Part shown: positions 1 to 6,517 of the stretch, piece by piece
Position numbering within the stretch: the first letter of the stretch is position 1
How the letters are laid out: each line of letters starts with the position of its first letter
Assembly: GCA_900541195.1 (NCBI GenBank)
Contig: UQIY01000027.1
Location: forward strand, 1-30,413
Length of the DNA stretch: 30,413 nt
Direction of reading: 5' to 3'
Source of the DNA: an uncultured Collinsella sp.
Lineage (GTDB): Bacteria > Actinomycetota > Coriobacteriia > Coriobacteriales > Coriobacteriaceae
Position numbers and translations under genes: made by a program
The notes under the pieces: generated by a model
What the model was told of the DNA's origin: nothing
Seen by the model: only the letters and a program-made list of their open reading frames with translations
Database searches by the model: none

Positions 1-2
1 AA

Positions 3-212
3 GAAGAAAAGCGGCTGATCGACGAGAAGATGAAGCAGCTTCCCATAAAGCAGTACGGGGCATATCTGCGCAAAATGGCGATTGACGGGTATATCCTTGT
101 CATTGACCGAAGCGACACGAAAGCATATATCCGGGAACTGCAAGCGGTGAGCCGGAACATCAACCAAATTGCCAAACGCGCCAACGCGACGGGGGCGGTA
201 TTAGTACGCTGA
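3..212 (+). pseudogene. mobC: MobC-like relaxosome protein, fragment (5' end outside window, 3' end apparently truncated)
   Basis: The reading frame is open from the left edge and stops at 212, giving 69 visible residues. It contains EEKRLIDEKM, YGAYLRKMAIDGYI and NINQIAKRANATGAV, which match the ribbon-helix-helix MobC/relaxosome accessory proteins of mobilizable plasmids and integrative elements. These proteins help the relaxase at the origin of transfer. In the family the chain normally runs on for about 25-40 residues after the NINQIA..N.TG motif; here it ends three residues after GAV. I infer that the 3' end was lost by a deletion or rearrangement near position 198. No relaxase or origin of transfer is visible in the window. 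The fragment converges with the glycosyltransferase gene that ends at 298, and the 85 bases between them hold nothing recognisable. Confidence 0.72.
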
Positions 213-297
213 AACACTTGTTTGCCAACGAGGTTGTCGTTATCGCGACCGGACCCATTGTCCGCGAACAGGCAACTGAGTTGATTCCGACCATCCA

Positions 298-1380
298 CTA
301 CTCCATCCCGAAGAAAGCTCGGATAGCAGCATCGGCTGCGTTGTTGTCGGCGCGCACGGAGGCAAGCTCGTCAGCACAGGCCTTGTCAAATGCAGCGCGG
401 TCCAGTCCGCAATAGTATTCGTAAATTGCGTCCGCAAGGCCTTTTGCTTCGTAGTCAACCGCCAAGCCCAGGCCTTTCGTTTTCACCTCATCGCCCATAA
501 TGGACCCCTGAGTACACACCTGCGGGATGCCGTACTGAACGGCGTCGTAGTATTTGTTACCCATGGCTCCAACGGTAACAAAATCGTTTTCGTAAACATT
601 GTGAACAATGTCCGTCTCGGCAGCGAAGCCAGCGCGCTCCTCAGCATAATAGGCACCATGAAAGTAAACGTTGTGGAAACCGTGCTCCGCAACATGAGCC
701 TTAAGGCGCTCGGCGACCTCTTCCTCTCGGCCGTTGTAGTGCAGTTCGAAGCGCTCGTCGCCACCCAAGGCATCAATCATGGCAATGTTGGCTCGCTCAT
801 GACGAATCATGCCCCAGTACCGCACGCGAATGGGCGCACCCTCCGAGAACACTTTCCTCCTCGGAGGGCACTCGGAGGCCAGCAGGTTGTGCTTAAGCAT
901 CACGCCGGCAGCGTTGTCGAGATACCTGAAGAATGCCGGAGAGCTCGCCAGCACAAGACCAGCATTCCGTGACAATAGAAGAATGAGCTTCCGATAAAAG
1001 CCTAAACTCTCATGGCTAACATCGCGGTAGTCGAGGATATACCTGCCGCGAAAGTCCCCCTTCAGGCGATCGAGAATTGTAATACCTGGCGTCGAATGCA
1101 GTACCACAATCCGGTCATAGCCCTCGGAGTCAATGACGCCCAAGGCGAACTTTCGAAATCGCGCGAAGTGCGGCAGCTTCTTCTGAATGGGGTCGGCATC
1201 CTCCACGTGATCGCCGAACACAAAAGACTTGGAAATACCTTTCGGTACGGCCGCATCGGGGCGCCCGTTACGGTTCCAACTGACCAAATGAAGCTCATTC
1301 GTGCCACCCAGTAGACGAACGTAGTCGTACATATAGGGCATATGGGCTATACGAACAAAACCAAGCAAGAGTACCTTCAT
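298..1380 (-). CDS. Glycosyltransferase of surface polysaccharide locus (GT-B type, specificity unknown)
   Basis: A 360-residue protein beginning MKVLLLGFVRIAHMPYM. The N-terminal part resembles the nucleotide-sugar transferase fold (GT-B), and the C-terminal part contains DIVHNVYEND, GNKYYDAVQYGIPQV and a terminal helical segment, the layout of GT4-like enzymes where the C-terminal domain binds the sugar nucleotide. No signal peptide or membrane segment is visible, so it probably acts at the cytoplasmic face of the membrane on a lipid-linked acceptor. Its ATG overlaps the TAA of the preceding glycosyltransferase by one base (TAATG), so translation is probably coupled. It is the last gene of the operon, next to a mobilization gene remnant, so the polysaccharide cluster may have been cut short here. 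The donor and acceptor sugars cannot be read from the sequence. Confidence 0.78.
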   Translation of the reverse strand: MKVLLLGFVRIAHMPYMYDYVRLLGGTNELHLVSWNRNGRPDAAVPKGISKSFVFGDHVEDADPIQKKLPHFARFRKFALGVIDSEGYDRIVVLHSTPGITILDRLKGDFRGRYILDYRDVSHESLGFYRKLILLLSRNAGLVLASSPAFFRYLDNAAGVMLKHNLLASECPPRRKVFSEGAPIRVRYWGMIRHERANIAMIDALGGDERFELHYNGREEEVAERLKAHVAEHGFHNVYFHGAYYAEERAGFAAETDIVHNVYENDFVTVGAMGNKYYDAVQYGIPQVCTQGSIMGDEVKTKGLGLAVDYEAKGLADAIYEYYCGLDRAAFDKACADELASVRADNNAADAAIRAFFGME

Positions 1381-2591
1381 TAGGCTTCACCGCCCCTGCG
1401 GATACCCTCGAGCACCTGTTCCATTCTCTTCACACACACAGTGCGCGAAAGGTTTTCACGTGCATATGCTCTTCCGTGCTCGCATAGGCGCGTCAGGCGC
1501 TCAGGGTCACCATGGAGCGTTCGTATGGCCGTGGCCAACTCCTCGGCGTTATCAATCTCAACGCAAACGCCCAAATCCTCGCGCTCTACCATGGCGGCAT
1601 AGAGCGAGTCTTTTTCTACAGAGCTCACGATTGCCTTGCCGCAAGCGAGTAGGATGGGCATCTTGGATGGAGTACCCGTGTAGATGACCTCACGACGCAG
1701 GGGAATTAAGCACACATCGCCAGTGGAGTACACATCAGGCACCATATCGACGGGTTGCAGTGGGTAGAACGCAACGTTAGTAAGGCCCTCGGCGTCCACA
1801 GCGTCCATGAAATCCTTCTTCACGCAGCCGTCACCGATGATTTGCACCACGATGTCGGGCTCGTCACGCAAAAGCTTAGCCACCTCGAACATTGTCTTCC
1901 AATTGAACTGCAGTCCAACGCTGCCAGCAAACTGAACGTAGAACTTGTCGTGGGAGATATCGAATTTCTTGACGAAGCGATTCTTCTCCCAGGGTATGTC
2001 GTAGTTTCTACGGTCATCAAACCAGGGTGGAACGATATGCAGTTTGGAGCGAGGACAGCCCGCATCGGCGCATGCCTCCACCATGTCCTCGGAGAGCACC
2101 ACAACCGCCGACGACATGCGGTACACAGCCCGAGAGAGCAGGTCCATACCAGCGTAAACCATTTTATTAATGTTCAGGCTCTTTGTCTGACCCGGCCACA
2201 CGTCGTAGACGTTGTAGAGCACAGGTTTGCGCACAAACAGTTTGAGAAGCACCTCTTGGAAAAACACCGTGGGACAAGACTGGAGAAACACCACATCAAA
2301 ATCGCGGCGTTTAATCGCGTAAGAAATCATTTGGAAGGCGTACTTCGCTTCATCAAGATAACGCACAACGAAGTTGCTCTTGTCAATGACTTTGCGCGAA
2401 AGCGTGTCCACGGTCAGCCCATCGCGTCCTACGAGCGTCCCCGGAAGCACATCATAGGTGTGCTTCCGTTCGCTCTGAATAAGGTGGACGCGGTTACCCA
2501 ATTTTAAAAAACCGTCAATGAGTTGCTCTGCCATCTGGTTATTAGGACTCGCGGTGTCGAAGCCATCCATGGTGATATATAAAATATTCAT
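1380..2591 (-). CDS. Glycosyltransferase family 4 protein (WbuB-like)
   Basis: A 403-residue protein. The N-terminal domain starts MNILYITMDGFDTASPNNQM, typical of the glycine/asparagine-rich first loop of GT4 enzymes. The middle contains FYVQFAGSVGLQFNWKTMFE, where the second Rossmann domain begins, followed by VQIIGDGCVKKDF and the TPSKMPILLACGKAIV segment that corresponds to the sugar-nucleotide binding E-x7-E region. This is the architecture of WbuB/WcaL-type transferases that extend O-antigen or capsule repeat units. It sits between the phosphoglycosyl transferase (the start at 2591 follows that gene's stop at 2592 directly) and a second glycosyltransferase with which it overlaps by one base. 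It is co-transcribed with both. Substrate specificity is unknown. Confidence 0.85.
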   Translation of the reverse strand: MNILYITMDGFDTASPNNQMAEQLIDGFLKLGNRVHLIQSERKHTYDVLPGTLVGRDGLTVDTLSRKVIDKSNFVVRYLDEAKYAFQMISYAIKRRDFDVVFLQSCPTVFFQEVLLKLFVRKPVLYNVYDVWPGQTKSLNINKMVYAGMDLLSRAVYRMSSAVVVLSEDMVEACADAGCPRSKLHIVPPWFDDRRNYDIPWEKNRFVKKFDISHDKFYVQFAGSVGLQFNWKTMFEVAKLLRDEPDIVVQIIGDGCVKKDFMDAVDAEGLTNVAFYPLQPVDMVPDVYSTGDVCLIPLRREVIYTGTPSKMPILLACGKAIVSSVEKDSLYAAMVEREDLGVCVEIDNAEELATAIRTLHGDPERLTRLCEHGRAYARENLSRTVCVKRMEQVLEGIRRGGEA

Positions 2592-3293
2592 TTACTTCCC
2601 CGTTTTATTTTTGCCGAACATGGCACCAAAAGTGCCGGTAAAGCATTTCCAGTCCATGCGGAAACAGCGATTGCGCACGTAGTGGAGTTCAATCTTCTGT
2701 CGCAGACCGCTCTCGAACGTCGCGGCATTGCGGTCAGTCGCCTGCCACAGGCCCGTAATGCCGGGCTGGACAGAAAGCAGCTCAGCCTTTTCCTCATCGG
2801 AAAAGTGCTGCTCAAGTTCGTCTCTTGTTATGGGACGCGGACCGATGACGGAAAGGTCGCCGTTCAGCACGTTCAGGAACTGCGGCATCTCATCAATGGA
2901 ACACTTGCGGATGAACTGCCCGACTTTGGTAATACGGGGATCATCGTCGACCTTGCGCTCGACTTCCCACTGATGCAGCTGCTCAGGACTCAGATACTTC
3001 TGCACGTTGCCGGCATCCGCAACCATGCTGCGAAGCTTAAGGATCTTGATGGTCTTACCGCCCTTGCCAAGACGCTCCTGCGAGTAAACAGGGCTGCCAG
3101 AGGACTCAAGACAGATGAACGCACACACGACCACAATGGGAATGAAGAGCACAACGCTCACGCAAAGGCTAAATACAAAATCGAAAAGCCGCTTAAGAAA
3201 TCGATAAGCCAATGTACCGCTCGGCTTAATTACTAAAGCAGCTGGCTTAGCTCCAACAGCTGCGGCACCGTTATATTCCGTTTTATCTATCAC
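2592..3293 (-). CDS. Sugar transferase / monotopic phosphoglycosyl transferase (initiates polysaccharide unit)
   Basis: Transfers a sugar-1-phosphate from a UDP-sugar to undecaprenyl phosphate, the first membrane step of capsule or exopolysaccharide assembly. With the GTG start at 3293 the protein has 233 residues. A hydrophobic segment at about 40-62 contains a central proline, as in the reentrant membrane helix of this family. It is followed by VYSQERLGKGGK, KILKLRSM, the Asp-Glu catalytic pair in SIDEMPQFLNVLNGD, and VIGPRP and GITGLWQ, all hallmark motifs of the bacterial sugar transferase domain. The frame stays open to 3425, but that would overlap the upstream LoaP-like gene. The GTG at 3293 is preceded by GAAGG at good spacing; TTG at 3305 is an alternative. 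The long N-terminal multi-TM region of WcaJ-type enzymes is absent, so this is the short PglC/WecP-like form. Confidence 0.88.
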   Translation of the reverse strand: MIDKTEYNGAAAVGAKPAALVIKPSGTLAYRFLKRLFDFVFSLCVSVVLFIPIVVVCAFICLESSGSPVYSQERLGKGGKTIKILKLRSMVADAGNVQKYLSPEQLHQWEVERKVDDDPRITKVGQFIRKCSIDEMPQFLNVLNGDLSVIGPRPITRDELEQHFSDEEKAELLSVQPGITGLWQATDRNAATFESGLRQKIELHYVRNRCFRMDWKCFTGTFGAMFGKNKTGK

Positions 3294-3360
3294 AATTTCC
3301 TTCAAACCTACGTCCCCGCCCCTGGGGATCCTCCCTGTCCCTTTAAACAGTCGCCCGCAC

Positions 3361-3906
3361 TTAGGCAATCGCCTTTTTAAGGTTTCGCATTGCGCGCTGC
3401 TCGGCCGAAAGCACGGCAAGGCCAACGCGTGTGGTTACGCGTCGGCCGCACAGGTCGAGCTCCAAATAAGCAGTGCTCTTGCGTCTATTAATGGTTTTGA
3501 TAAGGCCTTCGTGGCCCAGCAGCGGACCTGCCGTTACTACGACCTGGTCGCCGTCTTTTAGAGCCTCGCTCATGAGCACTACACGGTCTCCCACATGCGT
3601 AAAGCTGCCAATAAGCTGGACCTCTTCTTTTGCAAGCGGCACAAACTGACCGTCCTGGGATAACACCCGGGCAAAGTCGTCCATGCGTAGCAGATACTGT
3701 TGCACGGTGCGGGGATCTGCCGTATCGCAGATAAGATAACCGGGAAAGAGCGGCTTGGTCGTCTTGACCCATTCGCCGTGTACTTTGATCTCGGTTTGAA
3801 ATTGGGGATAAAAGAGCTCCTGCATGGCGCCAACCGGCACCACGCGATCGATGCGCTCGCGCATTACGTCTTCGCGACCGTTAATGACCTGGATCACATA
3901 CCACAC
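3361..3906 (-). CDS. loaP: LoaP-like transcription antiterminator (NusG paralogue)
   Basis: A 181-residue NusG-family protein. The NGN domain (about residues 1-105) starts WYVIQVINGRED and contains FYPQF and PLFPGYL, which are family signatures. A C-terminal KOW domain (about 115-165) contains GDQVVVTAGPLLGHEGLIK and ELDLCGR. The INRRKSTAYLELDLCGR segment resembles LoaP proteins more than general NusG, and the gene heads a polysaccharide operon, as specialised NusG paralogues (LoaP, RfaH, UpxY) usually do. It should load on RNA polymerase and suppress termination within the operon. The GTG at 3906 is the best start because AAGGGGG lies eight bases upstream; GTG codons at 3912 and 3915 are alternatives. 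Large RNA hairpins upstream (3936-4008 and 4105-4164) may be its recruitment site or an attenuator. The LoaP assignment rather than another NusG paralogue is inference. Confidence 0.82.
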   Translation of the reverse strand: MWYVIQVINGREDVMRERIDRVVPVGAMQELFYPQFQTEIKVHGEWVKTTKPLFPGYLICDTADPRTVQQYLLRMDDFARVLSQDGQFVPLAKEEVQLIGSFTHVGDRVVLMSEALKDGDQVVVTAGPLLGHEGLIKTINRRKSTAYLELDLCGRRVTTRVGLAVLSAEQRAMRNLKKAIA

Positions 3907-3935
3907 GAGCACCACCCCCTTGCTGTCTTACGTGT

Positions 3936-4008
3936 GGCTCACGGGGTTTGGATATGGCTTCGCCAGGGCGCTTGCGCACGAAGGCGCTCCATATTCAAAC
4001 CCTGAGCC
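3936..4008 (-). promoter_or_regulatory. 73-nt near-perfect hairpin in leader of the loaP/polysaccharide operon
   Basis: Plus-strand arms GGCTCA (3936-3941), GGGTTTG (3944-3950) and ATATGG (3952-3957) pair in order with CCATAT (3989-3994), CAAACCC (3996-4002) and TGAGCC (4003-4008). The inner loop can form a further stem, CTTCG (3958-3962) with CGAAG (3979-3983). On the minus strand this lies just upstream of the loaP-like start codon. It has no following T-run, so it is not an ordinary terminator. LoaP proteins of Firmicutes are known to use leader RNA hairpins; that this one serves so is inference. Confidence 0.6.
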
Positions 4009-4015
4009 CAGTTAG

Positions 4016-4660
4016 ACAAGCACGTGGCTCTGCCCCCCGTGAACGGTATGTATAAATGCAGCGGCTAGAGACGCGGACGTGTATCGCAAAAATGACCGCG
4101 TCCCCAGCTGACTGCGTGCAGCCCAGTCAAGCGGGAACAAAACTGGACCGCACGCAAACAGCTGTAGAACTGCTGCGATTTGTCATGAAATGTCGAATCG
4201 AAAGTACAGCTTGCACATAGACAAGAACAAAGTCATTCGATGCGATACGCATGACGACGCTATTGGAGCTCGTGGTTTTTCTGGCACCGCCGTTACGGCC
4301 GGATGCTGATCTGCCCTGCGCTTCGCGACCGGTTAAGCCGAGAGCGCAGTTGAACCCATGTAACAATAGCCATCCTAGCACAAGGCGGCTAGAAACCGAA
4401 TTAGGCCGAGCACGGCAACATATCGTTCACTTGCAGTGCTTAAGGGGGTTATTTTGCAAACTTGTTCACATTGACGCAGGTTTATGCGGGTGTAACTGTT
4501 GGCGCACACCGCCCGAGCTGCAACGCTGACCGTGAGAAATTCAAAAAGGAATTATGTTGGGTTAACAAACTATGTACAGAAGTGGGAAATAAATTGCGCA
4601 ACTTTTTTGGGTGTGGGTGCTGGTGTGGCGTCACTTTGATTTGCGCGGTGGCTTCATATG
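4016..4660 (-). other. Gene-free upstream region of the polysaccharide operon with a second large hairpin (4105-4164)
   Basis: About 645 bases without a convincing gene; the short open frames here (for example 4127-4381) have no family signature or good ribosome binding site. The clear structure is a symmetric interrupted hairpin: CAGCTG (4105-4110), TGCGTGC (4113-4119) and CCAGT (4123-4127) pair with ACTGG (4142-4146), GCACGCA (4150-4156) and CAGCTG (4159-4164), with balanced internal loops of two and three bases. The operon promoter must lie in this region, but I see no strong -35/-10 pair on the minus strand. Confidence 0.5.
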
Positions 4661-4689
4661 AAAAAAGCCCCCGGTTTCCCGGAGGCTTT
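4661..4689 (-). terminator. Intrinsic terminator of tRNA-Ala
   Basis: On the minus strand AAAGCC-T-CCGG pairs with CCGG-G-GGCTTT around a GAAA-like loop, followed by a run of six T. It begins about ten bases after the CCA end of the tRNA. Confidence 0.85.
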
Positions 4690-4699
4690 GCATTCACGG

Positions 4700-4775
4700 T
4701 GGTGGAGACGAGGGGGATCGAACCCCTGACCTCTTGACTGCCAGTCAAGCGCTCTCCCAGCTGAGCTACGCCCCC
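4700..4775 (-). tRNA. tRNA-Ala(GGC)
   Basis: A 76-base cloverleaf including an encoded CCA end. On the minus strand the acceptor arm GGGGGCG pairs with CGTCTCC (two G-U pairs), the D arm is GCTC/GAGC, the anticodon arm is CTTGA-CTGGCAG-TCAAG with anticodon GGC, and the T arm is AGGGG-TTCGATC-CCCCT. Discriminator base is A. It decodes the alanine codons GCC and GCU. It has its own promoter (4789-4817) and terminator (4661-4689). tRNA genes are frequent integration sites and this one borders the polysaccharide island, but I found no repeat of its 3' end in the window. Confidence 0.97.
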
Positions 4776-4788
4776 GTGACGAGGAGTT

Positions 4789-4817
4789 ACTATAGGGGAA
4801 GTTGGTGCAACGTGCAA
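4789..4817 (-). promoter_or_regulatory. Promoter of tRNA-Ala
   Basis: Minus-strand TTGCAC (4817-4812) and TATAGT (4794-4789) are separated by exactly 17 bases and lie 14 bases upstream of the tRNA 5' end. Five of six bases match the -10 consensus. Confidence 0.8.
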
Positions 4818-4845
4818 GGACTTTTTTGGGTCAGGCTCTAAATAG

Positions 4846-5487
4846 CTATTGATATAGGTAAGCGATGGCCGTGCCGGTGTGGACTTTGATCTTTGCGGTT
4901 GATCTTACTACGTTGCTAATGCCCGTGTCAGCCAAGAGTCCTAGGGGGGAATGGTCTAGTTCCCACTCTAGGCCTTGTTCGCTTACCTTGGTGTTGGGAG
5001 CGATGGCGATGATGGAGAAGGTTTTGCCCTCGGCGTTTTCGATGGTCCAGGTCTCGTCCTGGTGCAGGATTCTGGCCGTCGCTTCGTCTTCTTCGATCCA
5101 GACGGGGGCGTCCGCATAGCCTGCCAGTAGCCCTAACACAGACAGGGACATGTCGGGACGGCCGCCGGTGGCGCAGGTCGCAACCACCTCGGCACCCGGC
5201 CAGCGACGGCGGACGGAATCGAGCGCCAGCGCCAGATCGGTATAGTCCTTGTACGGGTCATGGCGCTCAACTTCAAAGTCGGTAGCGGCATCGACCAACG
5301 CGCGTCCCGCGTCGCTCACCGTATCGGCATCCCCTACATACACGTCGCAGCCCAGCCCCGCGCCCAGCAGCGCGTCGAGCCCGCGGTCCACGGCGACAAC
5401 GTGGTCGCACTCCCCTGCCAGCCGACGCAGCAGATCCGCGCTCGCAACCACGGGCGAACCGCAGACCACCAATACCTTGCAAGCCAC
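4846..5487 (-). CDS. thiN: Thiamine pyrophosphokinase
   Basis: Makes thiamine diphosphate by transferring pyrophosphate from ATP to thiamine, in the cytoplasm. The 213-residue length is normal. Visible signatures are VVAVDRGLDALL, the metal/ATP-site stretch GDADTVSD (family G-D-x-D-S/T), and HDPYKDYTDLALAL, corresponding to the conserved K-D-x-T-D-x-x-x-A motif. The C-terminal half is the expected beta-rich thiamine-binding domain (EGKTFSIIAI, SPLGLLADTGISN). It starts nine bases after the stop of the HAD-family gene, so the two form one transcription unit. There is no TPP riboswitch upstream, in keeping with a salvage/activation role rather than de novo synthesis. Confidence 0.92.
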   Translation of the reverse strand: MACKVLVVCGSPVVASADLLRRLAGECDHVVAVDRGLDALLGAGLGCDVYVGDADTVSDAGRALVDAATDFEVERHDPYKDYTDLALALDSVRRRWPGAEVVATCATGGRPDMSLSVLGLLAGYADAPVWIEEDEATARILHQDETWTIENAEGKTFSIIAIAPNTKVSEQGLEWELDHSPLGLLADTGISNVVRSTAKIKVHTGTAIAYLYQ

Positions 5488-5496
5488 AGCTCTCGC

Positions 5497-6186
5497 CTAT
5501 TCCTCAAACGCAAGCACGCGGGCCAGATCCAGGTCCTCATAGCTATCGATAAAGATTTCGCAGTTGTCACGAACCTCGTCGCGCTTCATACGGCCGTGCG
5601 GGTCATAGACGCCCACGCGCTTAAAGCCGGCAGTGCCAGAGCTCTTAAGGCCAAAGACGGCGTCCTCAAACACCCATGCACGCTCAAACTGGTGCCCATG
5701 ACGCTCCTCTAGGCGGCGCAGCGCCAGCTCATAAACGTCGGGAAACTGCTTGGAGCGCCCCGCCTCGCCCGTGGTGGTAATAAACTCCATGTAGGCATCG
5801 AGACCGGCACCCGCAAGCGCAGACGTAACCAGCTCGGCTGGCGTGGACGTGGCAACGCACATGGCAATGCCGGCCTCCTGCGCCTGCTTCAAAAATGCAA
5901 GCAGGCCCTCGCGCGGCGGCACCTTGGAGTAGCCATCGATCAGGATGTCGCTCAACTCGCGGTAGAGCTCCTCGCCATTTGTGCCAATGCCCCAGATATC
6001 GTGGTAGGCCTGGCACTCGTCCTCGAGCGACAAATGCTCAAACTGGGCAAAATCGTCGACCGTCACGTCAACTCCGTGGCGGTGCAATAACTCGGGCTGG
6101 GCATAGGCCCAAACGGGGGTGCTATTAACCAGCGTGCCGTCGCAATCGAAAATAAAAGCAACACTTGGGGCAGCGATGCGGTCCAT
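5497..6186 (-). CDS. HAD-family hydrolase (beta-phosphoglucomutase/phosphatase-like)
   Basis: A 229-residue HAD subfamily IA protein. Motif I is FDCDGTLVNS with the nucleophile and acid/base Asp at residues 14 and 16, motif II is the VATSTPAELV serine/threonine, and motif IV is VFEDAVFGLKSS with the metal-binding acidic pair. The helical cap after motif I resembles beta-phosphoglucomutase and sugar-phosphate phosphatases; substrate unknown. ATG 6186 is chosen because GAAAGG lies seven bases upstream; a TTG at 6207 would add seven residues. It is divergent from glgB, and the shared intergenic region carries TGGTAAA-type sites. A consensus TTGACA (6285-6280, minus) could be its -35, with only a weak -10. 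This places it as a candidate member of the glycogen regulon, which would fit a sugar-phosphate substrate (inference). Confidence 0.85.
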   Translation of the reverse strand: MDRIAAPSVAFIFDCDGTLVNSTPVWAYAQPELLHRHGVDVTVDDFAQFEHLSLEDECQAYHDIWGIGTNGEELYRELSDILIDGYSKVPPREGLLAFLKQAQEAGIAMCVATSTPAELVTSALAGAGLDAYMEFITTTGEAGRSKQFPDVYELALRRLEERHGHQFERAWVFEDAVFGLKSSGTAGFKRVGVYDPHGRMKRDEVRDNCEIFIDSYEDLDLARVLAFEE

Positions 6187-6208
6187 AAACGAGCCTTTCG
6201 ATGTCAAA

Positions 6209-6296
6209 TGGTAAACAACCTGCTAAAAACGTTTTACCAAACGTAAACCTAACAATCTAGAAACCCTAATTGGTAAAGCTGTCAAGAGTTTTACCA
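6209..6296. promoter_or_regulatory. Cluster of four TGGTAAA-type operator-like sites between HAD gene and glgB
   Basis: TGGTAAAC (6209-6216), GTTTTACCA (6231-6239), TGGTAAAG (6271-6278) and GTTTTACCA (6288-6296) form two inverted pairs of 31 and 26 bp. The second site is embedded in AAAACGTTTT (6226-6235), a CG-centred palindrome like LacI-family operators. The last site sits near the -35 of the proposed glgB promoter, and TGGTAAAG lies just downstream of a TTGACA on the minus strand. The same motif recurs at 16411 and 16446. Confidence 0.55.
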
Positions 6297-6311
6297 TCGC
6301 AATTCTGCCAG

Positions 6312-6320
6312 TGGTATAAA
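6312..6320 (+). promoter_or_regulatory. Candidate extended -10 promoter of glgB
   Basis: TGGTATAAA fits the extended -10 form TGnTATAAT with one mismatch. The -35 region overlaps the TTTTACCA site at 6289-6296 and is itself a poor match, as expected for an activated or repressed promoter. Transcription would start near 6327 and leave a leader of about 190 bases before glgB. Confidence 0.45.
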
Positions 6321-6406
6321 CATGGCGCTTACCGATTAAACGCCACCGCAAATCCACTTTCGTTCATAAAACTAACGTACAGGTGTTATCGTAGTTTTTG
6401 CCGAAA

Positions 6407-6466
6407 GTTCCACCGAGCACGCGAGGTGGAACGAATCATAGAACTATCGCCGTCCCTTCGATTCGT
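6407..6466 (+). promoter_or_regulatory. Two adjacent inverted repeats in the glgB leader
   Basis: GTTCCACC (6407-6414) pairs with GGTGGAAC (6425-6432), and ACGAATC (6431-6437) pairs with GATTCGT (6460-6466). The two stems share two bases, so they are mutually exclusive at the base and could switch. No T-run follows either. Function is unknown. Confidence 0.4.
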
Positions 6467-6517
6467 GCAGCCTTGGACCTTTCGCATCTAGTCACCAAGG
6501 CAACACGCTGCCGCGTC

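Noticed and set aside
4127..4529. Short open frames in the intergenic region next to tRNA-Ala
   Set aside because: No ribosome binding site, no recognisable sequence, and they overlap each other on both strands.
4700..4775. tRNA-Ala as an attachment site of the polysaccharide island
   Set aside because: No direct repeat of the tRNA 3' end and no integrase gene is seen in the window.
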